DNA of 64,000 bases, taken from NCBI RefSeq assembly GCF_947501225.1, contig NZ_CANMUW010000007.1, forward strand, positions 124,001-188,000. The letters are read 5' to 3'. This document shows positions 9,462 through 19,730 of this stretch, one piece after another (within the stretch, counting starts at the first letter, position 1; each line of letters starts with the position of its first letter). A program made the position numbers and the translations under genes. The notes under the pieces are model-generated. The model had not been told where the DNA came from. It saw only the letters and a list, made by a program, of their open reading frames with translations, and searched no databases. The DNA comes from an uncultured Shewanella sp. (lineage in GTDB: Bacteria > Pseudomonadota > Gammaproteobacteria > Enterobacterales > Shewanellaceae).

Positions 9462-10562
9462 ATGATGAACAACACAGTAAAAGCCCTTCTGCTAACTTCA
9501 ATGCTTCCATTCGCTGCCAACGCCACTCAAGAACTTACCCCTTGGTATGTTGGGGCAGGCCTTGGTGTCAATAACTACGAGCCCAGCTGTGATATGAAGA
9601 GCATGAAAGTCTGTGGCAAAGATGATCCCTACGCATGGGATCTATTCGGTGGTTACCTGTTCAATGACTATTTTGGCATTGAGCTGGGCTATCGGGATCT
9701 TGGCCGTGCCGAATGGGTCGACTACTCAAATAAGCTAAACGATGTTGGCGCTAAAGGGATGACACTAGGCGTTGTCAGCTTCTGGCCAATATCTGAATAT
9801 TGGAGCCTGACGGCTGAAGCCGGTGCAATGAATTACCTTCTGTCAAACAATAAGCAGTCGGGCAGTGAGTACTACAGCGACAGCGGTGTTGCCCCCTATA
9901 TAGGTATGGGGATAGGTTTTAACATCACTGAAAACCTTAAGCTTTTAGCAAAATATCGCCGTTACGAAAACCTTGACGAAGATAGGTGGAATACCCTGGA
10001 GATGGAGAGTAACTACTGGGGACTGGAGTTGAGCTATCGATTCGGCAATACGGTTCCAGCCGCCATAGCCCCGGTGACCCCAGCCGCTATCGACTCGGAT
10101 AACGATGGCGTTACCGACCCACAGGATAAGTGTCCGGACACTCCGGCGACTCACAGGGTAGACAGCAATGGATGTACTATCTATAAGGAGATCACCGAGC
10201 AGCGTGATCTGGGCTCTATTCTGTTTGACAATGACTCATCGGTAGTAAAGAGCGAGTCTATAGCACGAATTGAAAAGCTCGCTAACTACATGAATAAAAA
10301 CCCTCAATCGACTGTGATGATCTCAGGTCATGCATCGGATGTCGGCCGCGCCGATTACAACATGCAGCTTTCAGATAAACGGGCACATGCGGTTGCAAAG
10401 ATACTCATTAATCAATTCGGTATCGGCGCAGAGCGTGTTAAGGCGCAAGGTTTTGGTATTACCCAACCGGTCATCCCCGGCAGAAGCAGTGAAGCTAATA
10501 AGGCTAACCGCCGTATCGAAGCTCATGTGACAGGTGTCAAACGAGAGGCCCTTATCAAATAA
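9462..10562 (+). CDS. OmpA-family outer membrane protein with TSP3-like calcium repeat
   Basis: Outer-membrane protein of about 366 residues. A signal peptide (MMNNTVKALLLTSM... cut near ANA-TQ) leads into an eight-stranded OmpA-like barrel with alternating aromatic residues (about 25-200). A calcium-type linker follows (DSDNDGVTDPQDKCPDTP, about 210). The C-terminal OmpA peptidoglycan-binding domain contains the motif near NKANRRIEAHVTG. The start at 9462 is chosen for AAGGA spacing and the signal peptide; the frame is open further upstream, but that part does not look like protein. It probably tethers the outer membrane to the wall. Confidence 0.9.
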   Translation: MMNNTVKALLLTSMLPFAANATQELTPWYVGAGLGVNNYEPSCDMKSMKVCGKDDPYAWDLFGGYLFNDYFGIELGYRDLGRAEWVDYSNKLNDVGAKGMTLGVVSFWPISEYWSLTAEAGAMNYLLSNNKQSGSEYYSDSGVAPYIGMGIGFNITENLKLLAKYRRYENLDEDRWNTLEMESNYWGLELSYRFGNTVPAAIAPVTPAAIDSDNDGVTDPQDKCPDTPATHRVDSNGCTIYKEITEQRDLGSILFDNDSSVVKSESIARIEKLANYMNKNPQSTVMISGHASDVGRADYNMQLSDKRAHAVAKILINQFGIGAERVKAQGFGITQPVIPGRSSEANKANRRIEAHVTGVKREALIK

Positions 10563-10580
10563 CAGGGCTCACATTTACTG

Positions 10581-10612
10581 AAAAACCGCTACTTCTGTGT
10601 AGCGGTTTTTTT
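10581..10612 (+). terminator. Intrinsic terminator of the OmpA-family gene
   Basis: 11-bp stem AAAACCGCTAC / GTAGCGGTTTT (ending 10592 and 10609), with a T-rich tail. Confidence 0.92.
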
Positions 10613-10828
10613 ATCTGTATCCATTGCGACCTAAGAGCTATACTCTGAAATACTCATTTCTGGCTAGTATTATTTAGCAATCTTACGCTTAAAAGCCCTT
10701 TTTACTGATATTTTACAACTTTCCTGTAATTTTTTTTCAATTATGGTTGGAAATATCATCAAGATCGCTTCTAATACCTGTTGCAAATCACGAACCTTAA
10801 GCTGCTTCTTAAGAAGGATGTTATTTTT

Positions 10829-11785
10829 ATGCCTAATACACTCGAACAACTCAAATCAATTACGACTATTGTTGCCGATACCGGTGACATTGAGGCCATC
10901 AAGCGTTACCACCCAGAAGATGCAACGACCAACCCATCGTTGATATTAAAAGCAGCTCAGATCCCGGAGTATGCTCACCTTATTGAAAACGCTATCGAGT
11001 GGGCAAAATCACAGAGTGACTCCCTGGAGCAGCAGATAGAGGACGCAGGAGATAAGCTTGCAGTCAATATCGGTGTTGAGATATTAAAGATTGTTCCGGG
11101 CAGGATCTCTACCGAAGTCGATGCCAGACTATCTTTCGATAAAGCAGGCTCTATCACCAAGGCTCATAAGCTGATAAAGCTATATGAAGAAGCAGGCATT
11201 GATAAATCTCGCATCCTGATAAAATTGGCTTCAACCTGGGAAGGGATCTGCGCCGCCAAACAGTTAGAGCAAGAGGGTATCAACTGTAACCTGACCCTGC
11301 TGTTCAGCTTCGCCCAAGCCCGTGCTTGTGCAGAAGCCGGCGTTTACCTTATCTCTCCTTTCGTTGGCCGCATACTCGACTGGTACAAGAAAGATACCGG
11401 CCTCGAATACTCGCCTAGCGAAGATCCGGGCGTTATCTCGGTCACAGAGATCTACAATTACTATAAGCGTCACGGCTTTAACACTGTTGTTATGGGCGCA
11501 AGCTTCCGCAATACGGGTGAGATCATTGAACTTGCCGGTTGTGATCGCCTGACTATAGGCCCGGCGCTTCTCGAAGAGTTAGCAAACTCAACAGCAGAGA
11601 TCGAGCGTAAGCTAATCCCGGCACAGACCATCAGCGAAACGGCTGAGCCGCTGACTGAAACTCAATTCCGCTGGGAGTTCAACGAAGACCCTATGGCAGT
11701 TGAGAAGCTAGCCGAAGGGATCAGAAACTTCGCTATCGATCAGGGTAAGCTGGAAATGATGCTGAAAGAGAAATTGACCTGCTAG
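10829..11785 (+). CDS. tal: Transaldolase
   Basis: Pentose-phosphate enzyme that moves a dihydroxyacetone unit between sedoheptulose-7-P and glyceraldehyde-3-P to give erythrose-4-P and fructose-6-P. It has 318 residues, like E. coli TalB. The Schiff-base lysine is Lys132 in [12 protein letters not shown]. Other family signatures are [12 protein letters not shown] near the N-terminus and [18 protein letters not shown]. The start [10 protein letters not shown] at 10829 follows AAGGATG; an upstream in-frame start would add 16 unrelated residues. The stop is only 13 bases before pgi, so the two form an operon. Confidence 0.97.
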   Translation: MPNTLEQLKSITTIVADTGDIEAIKRYHPEDATTNPSLILKAAQIPEYAHLIENAIEWAKSQSDSLEQQIEDAGDKLAVNIGVEILKIVPGRISTEVDARLSFDKAGSITKAHKLIKLYEEAGIDKSRILIKLASTWEGICAAKQLEQEGINCNLTLLFSFAQARACAEAGVYLISPFVGRILDWYKKDTGLEYSPSEDPGVISVTEIYNYYKRHGFNTVVMGASFRNTGEIIELAGCDRLTIGPALLEELANSTAEIERKLIPAQTISETAEPLTETQFRWEFNEDPMAVEKLAEGIRNFAIDQGKLEMMLKEKLTC

Positions 11786-11798
11786 GGAGATCAACACA

Positions 11799-13436
11799 AT
11801 GACCGAACTGACTCAGGGTAAAGCCTGGAAAACGTTAGAGGCTCATACCCAAGGTTTACCTCATATGAGAACACTTTTCGAAGCAGATCCTAAACGTTTC
11901 GAAAAAATGTCCACCTCTGCTTGTGGTCTGTTTTTAGATTACTCAAAAAACAGAGCGACAGAAGAGACATTGTCTCTTCTGTTTAAGGTAGCCGAAGATG
12001 CACAGCTTGAAACTAAAATCAAAGCTATGTTCGATGGCAAGCCGATCAATACGACTGAAAAGCGTGCCGTACTGCATACGGCTCTGCGTGCCAAGCCTGA
12101 ACAAGAGATAATGGTTAACGGCATTAATATTGTTCAGGAGGTTCAGGACACTCAGCAGCAGATGGAACAGTTTGTTGAAGCTGTCAGCAGCGGAGACTGG
12201 AAGGGATACACGGGCAAGAGGATAACCGACATTGTCAGTATCGGAATCGGCGGCTCCTTTCTTGGGCCAAAGATAGTCTCTCAAGCATTAAGGCCCTATT
12301 GGAGCAAGCAACTCAACTGCCATTTTGTCGCTAATGTCGATGCGAGCTCTATCGTTGAGAAGCTAAAGCCACTCAACGCAGAAACGACTCTCTTTATCAT
12401 GTCCTCTAAGTCTTTTGGAACTCAGGAGACATTGACGAATACCTTGAGTGCGAAAGCCTGGTTTATAGAGCAGGGTGGCTCTCAATCAGATGTAGCCAAG
12501 CATTTCGTTGCCGTCACCTCAAATGTTGAAAAAGCGACCGAATTTGGTATCGATGCAGGTAATATCTTCCCTATGTGGGATTGGGTCGGAGGTCGGTACT
12601 CTCTTTGGTCGGCTATCGGGCTTCCCATCGCTCTATTGATAGGTATGGAAAATTTCAAGGCGCTGCTGGATGGTGCACACGAGATGGATCAACATTTCGC
12701 GCAGACTCCACTGGCTGAAAACATGCCTGTTATCATGGGACTATTTTCACTGCTTTATGGTAATTTTCATAACGCTCAGTCACATGTAGTGCTTACCTAC
12801 GATCACTATCTAAGAGGGTTGCCCGCATACTTCCAACAACTCGATATGGAAAGTAACGGTAAATCTGTCACCCTGGACGGCAGCGAGATCGATTACAGCA
12901 CCGGGCCAGTCATCTGGGGCGGCGAAGGAACAAACGGCCAACACGCTTATCATCAGTTATTGCATCAAGGTACGGCCTTAATTCCTGCCGATTTCATCAT
13001 GCCTCTTCAAAGCCATAACCCGCTGGGCGAGCACCATGTGCAACTTGCGTCTAACTGTTTCGGACAGACTCAGGCACTGATGCAGGGACGCTCCTATGAA
13101 GAAGCGCTCCAGGAACTTAGCGGTAGCAAGTTAGCCGACGATGAAAAGAGCCTGATCGCCAAGCATAAGGTGATGCCGGGTAACAAGCCCAGCAACACCA
13201 TTTTGATGGATAAGTTAACGCCGACGACTCTTGGTGCATTAATCGCCCTATACGAACACAGAACTTTTGTTCAAGGCGCCATCTGGCAGATCAACTCATT
13301 TGATCAATGGGGAGTCGAGCTGGGTAAAACATTGGGCAATGATGTTCTGGATAGACTCAGCGCAGACAGTGATGCAACTGAGTTAGACAGCTCAAGTAAC
13401 GGCTTGATCAATATGTTCAGACAACAAAATATCTAA
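11799..13436 (+). CDS. pgi: Glucose-6-phosphate isomerase
   Basis: Interconverts glucose-6-P and fructose-6-P in the cytosol. It has 545 residues, the usual length. Both PGI signatures are visible: the segment [12 protein letters not shown] with sugar-phosphate-binding residues, and the C-terminal [11 protein letters not shown]. The active-site stretch [13 protein letters not shown] and the glutamate-containing [13 protein letters not shown] are intact. GGGAG lies just ahead of the ATG, and tal ends 13 bases upstream (tal-pgi operon). A strong terminator follows. Confidence 0.98.
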   Translation: MTELTQGKAWKTLEAHTQGLPHMRTLFEADPKRFEKMSTSACGLFLDYSKNRATEETLSLLFKVAEDAQLETKIKAMFDGKPINTTEKRAVLHTALRAKPEQEIMVNGINIVQEVQDTQQQMEQFVEAVSSGDWKGYTGKRITDIVSIGIGGSFLGPKIVSQALRPYWSKQLNCHFVANVDASSIVEKLKPLNAETTLFIMSSKSFGTQETLTNTLSAKAWFIEQGGSQSDVAKHFVAVTSNVEKATEFGIDAGNIFPMWDWVGGRYSLWSAIGLPIALLIGMENFKALLDGAHEMDQHFAQTPLAENMPVIMGLFSLLYGNFHNAQSHVVLTYDHYLRGLPAYFQQLDMESNGKSVTLDGSEIDYSTGPVIWGGEGTNGQHAYHQLLHQGTALIPADFIMPLQSHNPLGEHHVQLASNCFGQTQALMQGRSYEEALQELSGSKLADDEKSLIAKHKVMPGNKPSNTILMDKLTPTTLGALIALYEHRTFVQGAIWQINSFDQWGVELGKTLGNDVLDRLSADSDATELDSSSNGLINMFRQQNI

Positions 13437-13452
13437 CCTAAAGTCATCAAGT

Positions 13453-13482
13453 AAAAAAAGCCAGTTTTCACTGGCTTTTTTT
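13453..13482 (+). terminator. Intrinsic terminator of tal-pgi
   Basis: Stem AAAAAGCCAGT / ACTGGCTTTTT with loop TTTC and flanking A/T runs. Confidence 0.92.
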
Positions 13483-13662
13483 AATCCGCTAGCCTATACC
13501 GCCAAAATTTCAAACTTTATTTATAGTTAGCTCTGAAAACACGCCGCTGACGTCATAAAACCATCACGCCACCTTAACATTTTTGAAACATTATTCTTGC
13601 ACACTATTTTAAAAGTGTGGTATTTAATTGTTGAACAAAAAATAAAACAACAGGAGGTTGCC

Positions 13663-13848
13663 ATGAATCGCTTAGATTATGGTAGTGCGCTAGATACCGT
13701 CGTAGAAAGACCGACTCGCTCGAAAAGCTCCAACAAGAAGCGTAAATGGCGTGAAATCGAAGCACTGAAAGAGAAGCATCGCTTACTTAAGGAACTTCAA
13801 GACATAGATACCAGCTTCGATTGTGAACTCGACAATCTCCTGATGTAA
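13663..13848 (+). CDS. Small DUF3545-type basic protein
   Basis: A 61-residue soluble protein, MNRLDYGSALDTVVERPTR..., with a central very basic segment (KSSNKKRKWREIEALKEKHR) that could form a coiled coil or bind nucleic acid, then an acidic C-terminus (DIDTSFDCELDNLLM). It matches my memory of the DUF3545 family of Shewanella and Vibrio, whose function is unknown. The start at 13663 is strongly supported by CAGGAGGTTGCC just upstream; a longer in-frame extension is not supported. It has its own terminator. Confidence 0.82.
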   Translation: MNRLDYGSALDTVVERPTRSKSSNKKRKWREIEALKEKHRLLKELQDIDTSFDCELDNLLM

Positions 13849-13860
13849 AAATTTCTCAAT

Positions 13861-13889
13861 AAAAAAGAGCGCCTATAGCGCTCTTTTTT
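13861..13889 (+). terminator. Intrinsic terminator of the DUF3545 gene
   Basis: 12-bp stem AAAAAAGAGCGC / GCGCTCTTTTTT around loop CTATA. The T-run merges into the first copy of the following repeat nest. Confidence 0.93.
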
Positions 13890-14160
13890 GTGTCTGGAAC
13901 ACTTATGTAAAATTCCCATGGATGGGTAGAATTTTACTTTGTGTCTGGAACACTTATGTAAATTTCCCACGGGTCAAAGATGTTCCAGACATCTTCATGA
14001 CATTCCCTACATCTGACCCATATGGATATGGGAAATGTCTTTAAAGCGTATGGAACGCGTTAGACCCTGAAGGTCATGGATAGAAATTTACTTTGTGTCT
14101 GGACTTCTAGTAACTAAGACATATGTAAAATTCCCATTTTTACTTTATGTCTGAAACCCT
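13888..14160. repeat. Nest of direct repeats alternating with inverted-repeat-bounded hairpins
   Basis: The direct repeat TTTGTGTCTGGAACACTTAT occurs at 13888 and again at 13938. A variant copy begins at 14092 (TTTGTGTCTGGACTTCTAG...) and a truncated one near 14143 (TTTATGTCTGAAAC). Between copies are segments bounded by perfect 9-bp inverted repeats. The first is GTAAAATTC/GAATTTTAC (about 13907-13937). The second is GTAAATTTC/GAAATTTAC (about 13957-14091), which itself contains CCCATAT/ATATGGG and AGATGT/ACATCT hairpins. The third is GTAAAATTCCCATTTTTAC. No open frame or transposase is present. It looks like a REP/MITE-type non-coding element cluster. Confidence 0.8.
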
Positions 14161-14186
14161 CTCACTGCCTCGAAGAGCCACCTCTT

Positions 14187-14732
14187 TTAAAAGGTCTCAT
14201 CACACGCAATGTACTCTCTGAGCTCTTCAAACAAGGCATTATCGTCATCGCTGAACAGCGGATCGTCGATAAGCTTTAATGAGCACAGTTCCTGTACATT
14301 TCCCCAGTCTTGCTTATCCATCTCCTTAGCAAGGAGCGGGAAAATGACCTCATCTTCATACTTCATATGCCTCTCCTGCAGAGCGACATACTCTTTTAAA
14401 TCGACCACCAACTGCTCTCTCGACACAACGACATCACTTAAAATTAAGTTCAGTGTCGACATGAGAGACGCCGAGGCATCGATCAATTGATGATGCTCTT
14501 CGGCCAACTTGTTAGGGTTATCCTCTTCAGAGACCTTTTCAAGGTAGTACTTATAGATAATATCTTCCAGAGGGTGATGACTATGCTCTGCGTAACTTTG
14601 CATATACTCCACAACATCCCTGATGAGGTTAAAATTCACAGCCTCACCTTCGGCTAGCTTCCTATATTTAACTTTCAGGACGTTGAGCAAAATGGCAATG
14701 TGCTTATGATCACTGTTCAGCCTGGCAAGCAT
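14187..14732 (-). CDS. Hemerythrin-like (HHE) domain protein
   Basis: A 181-residue four-helix-bundle di-iron protein that probably binds O2 or NO. Likely ligands are visible as spaced His/Glu motifs: NSDHKHIAIL near the N-terminus, YAEHSHHPLEDIIY (about 50), LAEEHHQLID (about 80), and QERHMKYEDEVIFP (about 120). The start MLARLNSDHK at 14732 has GGAG six bases upstream; the longer in-frame reading lacks a ribosome site. It is the last gene of a minus-strand cluster with a response regulator and a histidine kinase, with 136 bases before it that hold a CRP/FNR-like palindrome. Confidence 0.85.
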   Translation of the reverse strand: MLARLNSDHKHIAILLNVLKVKYRKLAEGEAVNFNLIRDVVEYMQSYAEHSHHPLEDIIYKYYLEKVSEEDNPNKLAEEHHQLIDASASLMSTLNLILSDVVVSREQLVVDLKEYVALQERHMKYEDEVIFPLLAKEMDKQDWGNVQELCSLKLIDDPLFSDDDNALFEELREYIACDETF

Positions 14733-14822
14733 AGTTGTCTCCAAATCAAGAACATCGTTACATACAATATTAGTAAATAGATGAAATAATACCCAATATA
14801 TCAAAGGCTATTGTTAAATTGA

Positions 14823-14838
14823 TGTGACTGAGATCAAT
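14823..14838 (-). promoter_or_regulatory. Candidate CRP/FNR-family site before the hemerythrin gene
   Basis: TGTGACTGAGATCAAT combines a perfect TGTGA half site with a TCAAT second half; on the minus strand it reads ATTGATCTCAGTCACA, with a perfect FNR-like TTGAT half. It is 91 bases before the hemerythrin start and just past the response-regulator stop. It is a partial match only. Confidence 0.4.
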
Positions 14839-14868
14839 TCAAATAAAACTAAATCGCGTCAACAGCTG

Positions 14869-15963
14869 CTAAGAAACACTGGATTCAACAACATTTTTCA
14901 CCGTATTTAATGAGCCCTGCAAACGATAAAATGCCTCACCGGCCGAGTTGGCCTCTTTTAAGTTTCTCTCCACCATAGATGCAAAATAATCTTCCTGCTC
15001 CTCGGTCATATCCAACACATGGAAACTGGAACGGATCTCCGCAGTCATTCCGGTCAGAGCAGCGCTGAACTTTTCATCATGCTCCAGAATTGCACCGCTA
15101 ATATTGCCTAACAAGCCCTGGATCTCCATAAAGACATGCTTCAATGTCTGCTGGCGGCCAATATCCAACACCCTCGCCTCAAGCCCCTCAACGATCACAG
15201 CAATAATATCCCTCAACCTTCCATATAACACCTCATCATCCAAAGGCATATTTTTTATCAGAAAAGAGACATGTTTATCATTACAGATTGTCCTGCAACC
15301 AAAATCATACAGGCGACCATGCTTATCCAAAAGTTCGAGGATATTGGCCTCTATGGGGCTTATCTCCCCATGTTCGGGAGCAAAGTAATGCACCTCATCA
15401 TCTCTGATCTCAAGACAGGAGCTGAGGTTCAACTGCTGCATTAAATCGAAAAAGGCATCGGCTAGGCTCTGATAGTCGTGACACAGGAAACACTGCCTGA
15501 AGAACTGCAGGACCGCACCATATTGAGAGGACTCTGTCATCGATTGAAATGCCATATTTCGAGACATGGTTTCAGCCTGCATCAGTGAACGTTTCTTAGC
15601 CTGATATGATGCGACAGACTGAACCTTAGCCACCAGCTCCTTTAACTCGAAGGGCTTGGCAATAAAATCCACCGCACTCGCATCGTAGGCCCGCAGGCGC
15701 TCCTCCAATGTATTCATGCCCGAGACGAATATTACCGCCGTATCTTTCCCCGAAGTGGCCAGCTCCTGACACAGTTCTATACCACTAATATCGGGAAGGT
15801 TGATGTCCATCAACACAAGATCCGGTGTGCTCGACGCTAAGGCTGTACGGTAGGAGTCAGCATCATTAAACACCTCTACCCGATACTCATCTACAATCAC
15901 TTCCCGAATAAGATCGCAATAATCTTTATCATCATCCACAACCCAAACTAATATATCTTCCAT
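14869..15963 (-). CDS. Response regulator with receiver domain and uncharacterised C-terminal output region
   Basis: 364 residues. The N-terminal receiver domain (1-120) has the acidic pocket VVDDD (Asp10-12), phosphoacceptor Asp53 in LVLMDINLPD, and conserved Lys103 in FIAKPFEL. A helical linker leads to a roughly 220-residue C-terminal part that I cannot assign; it has a short Cys pair FFRQCFLCHDYQ (about 155) and a final long helical region. It contains no DNA-binding, GGDEF, EAL or HD-GYP motif that I can see. It follows the hybrid kinase gene by 88 bases and precedes hemerythrin, so it is the likely partner of that kinase. Confidence 0.87.
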   Translation of the reverse strand: MEDILVWVVDDDKDYCDLIREVIVDEYRVEVFNDADSYRTALASSTPDLVLMDINLPDISGIELCQELATSGKDTAVIFVSGMNTLEERLRAYDASAVDFIAKPFELKELVAKVQSVASYQAKKRSLMQAETMSRNMAFQSMTESSQYGAVLQFFRQCFLCHDYQSLADAFFDLMQQLNLSSCLEIRDDEVHYFAPEHGEISPIEANILELLDKHGRLYDFGCRTICNDKHVSFLIKNMPLDDEVLYGRLRDIIAVIVEGLEARVLDIGRQQTLKHVFMEIQGLLGNISGAILEHDEKFSAALTGMTAEIRSSFHVLDMTEEQEDYFASMVERNLKEANSAGEAFYRLQGSLNTVKNVVESSVS

Positions 15964-16051
15964 GCGAGGCCTCTCCTTTTCATGATTTGGCTGGCACCCA
16001 AAGCTATATATTTCTCGCTTACTAACAAAGCGTTAAGCCACAATAATATTG

Positions 16052-18130
16052 CTATATTTCTCTAGGAGAGAAACGGATCCCGAGCTGCTCCAGAGCCTCT
16101 ACCAGCTCATCCAACTCAAATGGTTTATGTAATACTTTATAGGGCATCTGTTCATTGTTCGTTATGCCAATATCTCCGATGAATCCCGAGATTAACAGCA
16201 CGCTGAGAGGAGCCTTAGAGGAGAGCTCTTTGGCTAACTCGTAACCATTTATCCCTCCGGGCATCAAGACATCAGTAATAAGCAACTCAATGCCATTTAA
16301 TCTCTCTTTATACTTTTCCCTTACCGTCACAGGATCGGAGTAAGCTTCGACCTCCATTCCAAGCAGCTCGCAGTAATCGGTAAGGACTGTCAATAACTCC
16401 ACTTCATCGTCGACAATCAATACCTTCAACTTCTTCGCGACTCTGGGCATCCTTCCACGCTCATCAGACAACTGCTCCTCACTCAACCGCTCCTTAGCAA
16501 CAGGGAACCACAACCTGAACTCTGTCCCCTTCAAGTCAGACCTAATCACACTCATGTAGCCTTTAGAGCGCTTAACGAATCCATAGACCATTGAGAGTCC
16601 CAACCCGGTACCCTTACTCTTATCCTTGGTCGTAAAAAATGGCTCGAAGATCTTCTCAAGTATCCCAGAGGCTATACCGCAGCCGGAATCGATAACTGAG
16701 ATAGTGATATATTCACCCGGTTCTACTTGTGGCCTTCCGGTTATCCCCGGAAGTAAACCACAGAGGTAAGTTCTATCTGTTCTGATGGTGATCTGTCCCT
16801 CTCCCGACATAGAGTCTTTAGCATTAAGTACTAAGTTAATCAGGGCGTCTTCCAGATCTCCCCTGTCGACACAGACATTACCAAGATTGGGTTTGATCTC
16901 AGTCAGCAGTTCAATTTGTGTGGTGAGCGACTTACCCAGCAGCTCTTCGAGCCCCTCGATAACATCATTCACATCACAGGGGTGTGCACTAAACTGCTCC
17001 TGCCTCGAAAACTGCAGCAGCCGCCGGGTAAGATCCGTTCCCCTTTGGCAAGCTTTAAATGCCGTGGCAAGATAGCGGGAAACTTTCTCCTCACTATTCT
17101 TAAGTGACATCAACTCAAGGTTCCCCTTTAACACCCCTAAAATATTATTAAAGTCATGGGCGATGCCACCAACCAGCTGTCCCATTGCCTGCATCTTCTG
17201 GGTTCTTGCCATCATCTGTTGTAACTGTTTTTGCTCTGTAATATCCCGCCCGACCAAAGCAACTAAACTCCCCTGCTCACTTCGCTCCTCGAGCGCTACA
17301 AGATGCATATGCAGTAAAGCGGTATCTTTATCGGCCTTGGTACATATCAGCTCTCCATCAAACTCACTTCTCGTACTGATCGCCTCCAGTAGTTCACTCT
17401 CTCTATACCCGGCAGACATATCATCTCTGAACTTCTGCTCTTTAAATAACAAGGTGATCGGCTTACCTATGAGTTGAGTACGCGGATAATGACTGATACT
17501 TGTTGCAGCGGCATTAGCATACATAATACTGGGAACACCGAAGGTGGGTCGATTGGCAACCAGAATTAGGTCTTCACTGTTGCTAACAATCGATTGAAAC
17601 ATCTCGCTGTCAATCGATTGTACGACTCGACTCTTGGCCCTCTCCTGCCAGTCCACTGTTTGCTGAACAAGCATTCCCATAATAATATCGGACAGAAGAT
17701 CACTGGAGTCGATAAGGAAGGAGAGCCAGTGCTCACTCGATGAGTGAAAGAAGATCTGAATATTGACATCCTTGGCAGGCCAAACGATAAATGACTGCCA
17801 CCTGTGAACGATAGAGTTCTGACTGGCAAAGGGCCAATCTTTCGCCTCTTTCCATAAGGTCAGATAACGAACGGGATCACGACACCAACAGGTAGAGGAG
17901 GCCGGCATATCTTCAAAATCGAGACAATCCTTAGGTACAATGAGTACCGCCTGAGACTGGCTGACATCCGCCAAAATTCTGCATAGCGGCAGTAAAATAT
18001 CTTCACCGTTAATAAAGCTGGCTTGCAGCTTACCAAGCTCTGCGAGTAGCCTTGGCCAAATGCTATTGAAATCAGTTTGAGAGAATTCATTAAACACTGT
18101 AGAGTCCGTTCCAGCTGTCCTTGCGCCCAT
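16052..18130 (-). CDS. Hybrid sensor histidine kinase (GAF-like, PAS, HisKA, HATPase, receiver)
   Basis: 692 residues and no obvious transmembrane segment, so a soluble sensor. Residues 1-160 look like a GAF-type input, and a PAS domain spans about 175-300. The phospho-His is in [17 protein letters not shown]. The ATPase lobe follows, with N-box [10 protein letters not shown]1 DSGCGI, F-box EPFFTTK and G2 [11 protein letters not shown]. The C-terminal receiver has VDDE, phosphoacceptor Asp in [10 protein letters not shown], and Lys in VLHKPFEL. The signal is unknown; linkage to hemerythrin hints at oxygen, NO or redox (inference). It is divergent from nfo. Confidence 0.92.
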   Translation of the reverse strand: MGARTAGTDSTVFNEFSQTDFNSIWPRLLAELGKLQASFINGEDILLPLCRILADVSQSQAVLIVPKDCLDFEDMPASSTCWCRDPVRYLTLWKEAKDWPFASQNSIVHRWQSFIVWPAKDVNIQIFFHSSSEHWLSFLIDSSDLLSDIIMGMLVQQTVDWQERAKSRVVQSIDSEMFQSIVSNSEDLILVANRPTFGVPSIMYANAAATSISHYPRTQLIGKPITLLFKEQKFRDDMSAGYRESELLEAISTRSEFDGELICTKADKDTALLHMHLVALEERSEQGSLVALVGRDITEQKQLQQMMARTQKMQAMGQLVGGIAHDFNNILGVLKGNLELMSLKNSEEKVSRYLATAFKACQRGTDLTRRLLQFSRQEQFSAHPCDVNDVIEGLEELLGKSLTTQIELLTEIKPNLGNVCVDRGDLEDALINLVLNAKDSMSGEGQITIRTDRTYLCGLLPGITGRPQVEPGEYITISVIDSGCGIASGILEKIFEPFFTTKDKSKGTGLGLSMVYGFVKRSKGYMSVIRSDLKGTEFRLWFPVAKERLSEEQLSDERGRMPRVAKKLKVLIVDDEVELLTVLTDYCELLGMEVEAYSDPVTVREKYKERLNGIELLITDVLMPGGINGYELAKELSSKAPLSVLLISGFIGDIGITNNEQMPYKVLHKPFELDELVEALEQLGIRFSPREI

Positions 18131-18256
18131 TGCTTATTCATTAACCCTATTAATTAAATGGCTGTTATTAGCATAGTTAAGCTTGGATATTTCGCACCTT
18201 TATTCGCGATAAAGGTTGTAACTAATTTTAAAAACAAACGAGAGGAGCTGTTGAAG

Positions 18257-19114
18257 ATGAGATCTTCGAGGTGGATAGGGGCTCACGTCAGTGCAGCCGG
18301 CGGAATTGAAAACGCACCAATCAATGCAAAGGCGATTGGGGCAAACGCCTTCGCACTTTTCACTAAAAATCAACGTCGCTGGCAAGCTGCACCACTGGCT
18401 CAGGAAAGTATCGAAAAATTTAAGGAAAACTGTAAAGAGGCCAATATTGCCAGCAGTGCCATTTTGCCCCATGACAGTTACCTGATAAACCTGGGCCACC
18501 CCGATAATCTTCAACTGGAAAAGTCCAGAACAGCCTTTTTCGATGAGATGCAACGCTGTGAGCAGATGGGGCTATCCCTGCTCAACTTCCACCCTGGCAG
18601 CCATCTGAGGAAGCTCCCCATCGATGACTGTCTTTCCAGAATCAGTCAGTCGATAAATATGGCGCTGGAGCGTTCATCAAATGTCACCGCCGTCATTGAA
18701 AATACGGCCGGACAGGGATCAAATTTGGGCCATAGTTTCGAGCAGCTGGCGCAAATTATCGATGGGGTAGAAGACAGATCCCGTGTCGGTATCTGCATAG
18801 ATACCTGCCATATGTTTGCAGCCGGGTATGATTTGAGTTCGACTGAAGCATGCCGCGAAAGCTTTAAGCTGTTCGACCATATAGTTGGGTATCAATACCT
18901 AAGAGCCATGCACCTGAACGACAGCAAAACCCCGCTCAACAGTCGGGTAGACAGACATGAATCTCTCGGGCTGGGCCATATAGGGAAGGAAGCATTCAGC
19001 TTCATAATGAATCTTGAAGCGACAAAAAATATTCCCATGGTATTAGAGACAATTAACTCAGATATCTGGCAGGATGAAATAAACTGGTTACGCAGCCTGA
19101 CTCATAACAATTAA
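18257..19114 (+). CDS. nfo: Endonuclease IV (AP endonuclease)
   Basis: Zinc-dependent base-excision-repair enzyme that cuts DNA 5' to abasic sites. About 285 residues. All signature blocks are present: GAHVSAAGG (start), [58 protein letters not shown] with the metal-binding His/Asp residues, and GHIG. I chose ATG 18257 (AGGAG upstream), since an earlier in-frame ATG at 18158 would add a 33-residue tail not typical of the family. A TTG six bases earlier is also possible. Confidence 0.95.
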   Translation: MRSSRWIGAHVSAAGGIENAPINAKAIGANAFALFTKNQRRWQAAPLAQESIEKFKENCKEANIASSAILPHDSYLINLGHPDNLQLEKSRTAFFDEMQRCEQMGLSLLNFHPGSHLRKLPIDDCLSRISQSINMALERSSNVTAVIENTAGQGSNLGHSFEQLAQIIDGVEDRSRVGICIDTCHMFAAGYDLSSTEACRESFKLFDHIVGYQYLRAMHLNDSKTPLNSRVDRHESLGLGHIGKEAFSFIMNLEATKNIPMVLETINSDIWQDEINWLRSLTHNN

Positions 19115-19162
19115 GAGGTGTGCTACGAGTCACCCCGGTTTACTCGGCGCGGTGGTAAAACA

Positions 19163-19456
19163 CTATTGCAGACATTTATAGATCACCGCAACCACCTTAG
19201 TCGGAACACCACGATCGATTTGCGACCAGACAATGTGCGTGCCGCCGAGCTCCTCACCATGTTTCTTTGCATTGAGCTTAGCATCCCTCAGCGCCAGCTC
19301 TCCCCGACCTATGCCGGTAACCATGGCAAAGCTATCACAATGTGTTACCTCGAAATCATAAGCTTCATTTATTCTATGGTAGAGTTGAGGCTCATCACTC
19401 GATACGCAAGCAGTTAGCAAGCAACAGCAAAGTAAAGGTATTAAAAATCTAACCAC
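19163..19456 (-). CDS. Small DUF4156-like lipoprotein
   Basis: About 97 residues. A short lipoprotein signal MVRFLIPLLCCCLLTAC ends in lipobox LTAC. The mature part contains GRGELALRDAKLNAKKHGEELGG and a conserved-looking VVAVIYKC end, similar to the DUF4156/YjeI family of unknown function. The start is uncertain: I prefer the GTG at 19456 because it gives a compact signal peptide, but the frame is open to a GTG at 19525, and neither has a good ribosome site. It is convergent with nfo. Confidence 0.7.
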   Translation of the reverse strand: MVRFLIPLLCCCLLTACVSSDEPQLYHRINEAYDFEVTHCDSFAMVTGIGRGELALRDAKLNAKKHGEELGGTHIVWSQIDRGVPTKVVAVIYKCLQ

Positions 19457-19683
19457 ACTTGTAAAACCCGTCTGAAAAACCGGGATGAAAGATATAAAAA
19501 TTAACAATTTGATTTTGCGACACACGTCACAGCAAGCGGCCGCAGGACGTTACATTCAGATACCAGGATTAAGAAAAAAATCGCCCGGGTAAGCAACCGA
19601 TAAGAAGAGTTAACAAGCCTGCAACCCCGCCCGGAATAACAACAATAAGACAACACAAGTTTCAGCTTGAGTAACTGGAAGCT

Positions 19684-19719
19684 GGACGATAAAAAGAGCC
19701 ACAGCTCTTTATATCGTCC
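19684..19719 (-). terminator. Terminator at the end of the thr operon
   Basis: Long hairpin: an outer stem GGACGATA with its complement TATCGTCC, and an inner stem AAAGAGC / GCTCTTT around CACA. It lies 12 bases past the thrC stop. Confidence 0.8.
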
Positions 19720-19730
19720 GGAAAAGAAGC

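Noticed and set aside
13888..14160. CRISPR array
   Set aside because: Repeats are few, segments between them vary from about 30 to 135 bases and are internally palindromic, and there are no cas genes.
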